Shown: in pieces, positions 6,368 through 7,770 of the stretch
How positions within the stretch are numbered: the stretch's first letter is position 1
Layout: every line of letters begins with the position of its first letter
Assembly (NCBI GenBank): GCA_937877075.1
Contig: CALEGD010000007.1
Span: 1 to 7,770, forward strand
Length of the DNA: 7,770 bases
DNA from: an uncultured Acholeplasmatales bacterium
Lineage (GTDB): Bacteria; Bacillota_I; Bacilli_A; ML615J-28; CAG-698
Direction of reading: 5' to 3'
Notes under the pieces: generated by a model
Databases searched by the model: none
What the model saw: only the letters and a program-made list of their open reading frames with translations
Told to the model about the DNA's origin: nothing
Translations under genes and position numbers: made by a program

Positions 6368-6415
6368 AAAAGGTGAAGCATTTAGGATATTGATGATCCT
6401 TTACTTCACCTTTTT
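6368..6415. terminator. Bidirectional terminator after busR
   Basis: An 11-bp perfect stem, AAAAGGTGAAG (6368-6378) with CTTCACCTTTT (6404-6414), encloses a smaller AGGAT/ATCCT hairpin (6384-6388 with 6396-6400). T's follow on the plus strand. Read from the minus side, TTTTATTG follows the same stem. It ends busR 38 bp after its TAA and could also stop transcripts from the right. Confidence 0.85.
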
Positions 6416-6550
6416 ATATAATATTCATTCAAAGTTTCCGATGATGTTATTACTTTTAGTACCTTTTTGTGATTTCTCTAAGACTTTGATCAACAGTAAA
6501 TTTTTATATTAAACATAAAACAGAATCTCTTATATATTATTTCCAATTTT
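6416..6550. other. AT-rich intergenic DNA with no supported feature
   Basis: Between the busR terminator and the next hairpin I find no ORF with a credible ribosome binding site, no clear promoter and no tRNA-like or other structured RNA fold. Confidence 0.5.
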
Positions 6551-6591
6551 AAAAATAAAAAATGCTATTATGCATAAATACTAATAGCATT
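6551..6591 (-). terminator. Minus-strand terminator downstream of the cupin gene
   Basis: AATGCTATTA (6561-6570) and TAATAGCATT (6582-6591) pair exactly over 10 bp with an 11-nt loop. Read on the minus strand the stem is followed by TTTTTATTTTT (plus-strand A's at 6551-6562). It lies about 140 bp after the cupin stop, giving a rather long 3' untranslated region. Confidence 0.75.
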
Positions 6592-6683
6592 CTTAATAAA
6601 TTTCATACCTCTTTATTTTCCTTTTATCTTTCAATGGCTACATTAGCGAAGACTGGAATTGAAAAATAATAATCAGGCGTTAG

Positions 6684-6712
6684 AAAAGCTATTATTAACG
6701 ATAATAACTTTT
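6684..6712. repeat. Imperfect hairpin just after the cupin stop
   Basis: AAAAG-c-TATTAT (6684-6695) pairs with ATAATA-a-CTTTT (6701-6712) across a 5-nt loop with one C/A mismatch. It starts about 18 bp beyond the cupin TAG. On the minus strand the T-tract is short (CTTTTC), so it is a weak terminator at best. On the plus strand TTTTTGTTTT overlaps its right arm. Confidence 0.4.
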
Positions 6713-6729
6713 TGTTTTCAAACAGAGAA

Positions 6730-7251
6730 CTATGATTCCGCAGCTTCTGAATCGGCTTTAGTTTGGTGAATCGTACCATAAGGATGTTGAACCGGAGCAT
6801 AAATTGAATATAGTTTTAAAGGGGTGTTTCCGGTATTGGTAAGATTATGCCAAGTTCCAGCCGGAATAAAGATCGCAAAATCATCTCCTACATTCCTTTC
6901 AAAGGTCAATTGATTCCGGGATGGCCCCATTTGCATAATTCCGCGTCCTTCTTCAATCCTCAAGAATTGGTCGGTATTAGGATGTATTTCCAAGCCGATA
7001 TCTTCACCGACATTAATGCTCATTAAAGTTAGTTGGAAATGTTTTCCTGTCCATAATGCTAACCGGAAATTTGGATTCTCTTTGGATATTTCATTAATAT
7101 TTACAACATAGGGGTACGGTCCATAGTCTCTTAACTGATATTGTCTTTTCAGAGGATTTGAATTTCTGGTATTAGATTGATAATATCTATAGCCTTGTGG
7201 ATAATATCCCTTGACTGGATAATAGGGATATGAAAATTGATACAATTGCAT
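6730..7251 (-). CDS. Cupin-domain protein with Tyr-rich N-terminus
   Basis: This 173-residue protein has a single cupin barrel at about 60-155. The first cupin motif reads GLEIHPNTDQFLRIEEGRG (86-104) and the second PAGTWHNLTNTGNTPLKLY (130-148). The second canonical His (HxH) is replaced: His90 is followed by Asn92, Asp94 and Gln95, with Glu100/101 and His135 as further possible ligands. This HPN-DQF variant is typical of a widespread Firmicutes cupin family of unknown role, so I assign no reaction. Residues 1-48 are unusual, with 13 tyrosines plus prolines and glycines (PYYPVKGYYPQGYRYYQ) and no signal peptide. The tail ADSEAAES is polar. AAAGGAA lies 9 nt before the ATG, and the upstream ATGs at 7270 and 7262 are out of frame. 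It is probably monocistronic, since a terminator separates it from the MgtC-like gene. The stop is TAG. Confidence 0.85.
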   Translation of the reverse strand: MQLYQFSYPYYPVKGYYPQGYRYYQSNTRNSNPLKRQYQLRDYGPYPYVVNINEISKENPNFRLALWTGKHFQLTLMSINVGEDIGLEIHPNTDQFLRIEEGRGIMQMGPSRNQLTFERNVGDDFAIFIPAGTWHNLTNTGNTPLKLYSIYAPVQHPYGTIHQTKADSEAAES

Positions 7252-7273
7252 TTTTACCCATTCCTTTCATAAT

Positions 7274-7303
7274 AGAATATGCAGAAGGGAGAGGATTTGT
7301 TAA
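7274..7303 (-). promoter_or_regulatory. Possible promoter of the cupin gene
   Basis: On the minus strand TTAACA (7303-7298), an 18-bp spacer and TATTCT (7279-7274). Both boxes are imperfect. The start would fall near 7267, placing the ribosome binding site at the very 5' end of the message. A promoter is expected here because the preceding gene ends in a strong terminator, but this choice is tentative. Confidence 0.35.
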
Positions 7304-7317
7304 GATAATATTAATCG

Positions 7318-7344
7318 AAAAAGGGTTAAAATTTAACCCTTTTT
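7318..7344. terminator. Strong bidirectional terminator after the MgtC-like gene
   Basis: AAAAAGGGTTAAA (7318-7330) and TTTAACCCTTTTT (7332-7344) are exact reverse complements around one A. In RNA the inner bases form the loop, leaving a G/C-containing stem followed by T's on either strand. It begins 1 bp after the minus-strand TAA at 7346-7348, so its main job is to end that gene. Confidence 0.85.
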
Positions 7345-7345
7345 C

Positions 7346-7770
7346 TTATGCCTGCTCAATTTCATGAACATATTGAATATCTGAAATCTGATTGAGAACA
7401 TCGTCTAAACTCTTAGTTTTTGAAAGGCTGAAATATAAGATCAATTCTTTCAGATGCAAATTGTCATGGTTATACTTATTAACCAAAACATATTTCTTAA
7501 TTGTAATTCCAAAGGAAGCTAAGGTATCAAACATTTCCTTTTCAAAATTATCTTCAAAAACCATCCTAAGTCTTTGAATTTTCCTAGTTTTAGTCAGACG
7601 ATTAGATAATCTTCGAGTGATCATTGTCAGCGGAAGAATGATAACAACAGTAGTAAAAGCAATAATATAATTATTGGTTCCGCCGATTCCAATTAATAGT
7701 CCGACTCCGGCAATCAGCCAAAGCATTGCTGCCGTACTGATGCCAACAACATTTCCGCGATTGTGAAGGA
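7346..7770 (-). CDS. MgtC/SapB-family membrane protein (5' end outside window)
   Basis: This is the C-terminal 140 residues of an MgtC/SapB-type protein. The frame is open to the right edge. The Met at 7726 is internal, because the codons before it read LHNRGNVVGISTAA, the conserved segment that in this family precedes the ATLW-type helix. Visible parts are the conserved loop GN-V-GISTAAMLW (5-17), a helix rich in Gly/Leu (18-30, IAGVGLLIGIG), a second helix (about 33-50), a basic linker TRRLSNRLTKTRK (51-63) and a soluble ACT-like domain at about 66-140. Family members are linked to growth at low magnesium, to ATP synthase inhibition in Salmonella (MgtC), or have unknown roles in Gram-positives. 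The exact function here is not assigned. The stop is TAA with a terminator immediately after. Confidence 0.82.
   Translation of the reverse strand, partial: LHNRGNVVGISTAAMLWLIAGVGLLIGIGGTNNYIIAFTTVVIILPLTMITRRLSNRLTKTRKIQRLRMVFEDNFEKEMFDTLASFGITIKKYVLVNKYNHDNLHLKELILYFSLSKTKSLDDVLNQISDIQYVHEIEQA

Noticed and set aside
6576..6614. 12-codon minus-strand ORF (MKFIKNAISIYA) with AGAGGT just before the ATG
   Set aside because: The spacing to the ATG is too short, and the ORF overlaps the terminator hairpin. It is more likely chance or a relic.
1..7770. CRISPR array, insertion sequence, phage or other defence system, tRNA or rRNA
   Set aside because: No direct-repeat array, transposase, integrase, terminal inverted repeats with duplication, or structured RNA gene was seen on either strand.
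1..7770. Recoded TGA (Mycoplasma code 4)
   Set aside because: Tryptophans checked in the conserved motifs are TGG and I saw no in-frame TGA within genes. TGA is also not used as a stop here, so there is no positive evidence for recoding.

Overview
The window is AT-rich (roughly one third G+C by eye), with TTG and ATG starts, strong AGGAGG-like ribosome binding sites, sigma-A-type promoters and many hairpin-plus-T-tract terminators. The family set fits a low-GC Gram-positive relative: a Firmicutes-type ABC permease with a giant external loop, an OpuA-type osmolyte importer, a BusR-type regulator, an MgtC/SapB protein and a Tyr-rich cupin. Possible placements are Bacilli/Erysipelotrichia or a walled or Acholeplasma/Izemoplasma-like Mollicutes relative. 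Tryptophan is TGG throughout, and the visible stops are TAA or TAG. No gene ends in TGA, so the genetic code cannot be fixed from this window alone.

Layout. (1) 1-2042, plus strand: the 3' part of an FtsX/MacB-type ABC exporter permease, cut by the left edge. (2) 2043-2515: back-to-back convergent terminators, then a small minus-strand transcription unit with its own promoter, ribosome binding site, 39-codon ORF and terminator. (3) 2454-5618, minus strand: an opuAC-opuAB-opuAA operon (lipoprotein, permease, CBS-containing ATPase) with tight or overlapping gene junctions, one strong promoter and one terminator. (4) 5536-5715: a divergent control region. (5) 5716-6330, plus strand: a BusR-like GntR/RCK_C repressor, followed by a bidirectional terminator. 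(6) 6331-6729: terminators and otherwise nothing supportable. (7) 6730-7251, minus: a cupin with a Tyr/Pro-rich N-terminus. (8) 7346-7770, minus: the 3' part of an MgtC/SapB-family membrane protein, cut by the right edge.

The centre of interest is the busR/opu module. BusR homologues are known to repress glycine-betaine uptake genes when they bind c-di-AMP. Here the shared 180-bp region holds two identical bipartite sites, TGACAA-N18-TTGTCA, centred 69 bp apart and placed exactly either side of the opu promoter. With the 4-bp cores TGAC and GTCA the gap is 22 bp, which matches the spacing I recall for Streptococcus BusR. The ATPase also carries tandem CBS domains, which bind c-di-AMP in the lactococcal OpuA. 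The module may therefore be throttled by the same messenger at both transcription and transport. The other genes have no evident link to it beyond proximity.
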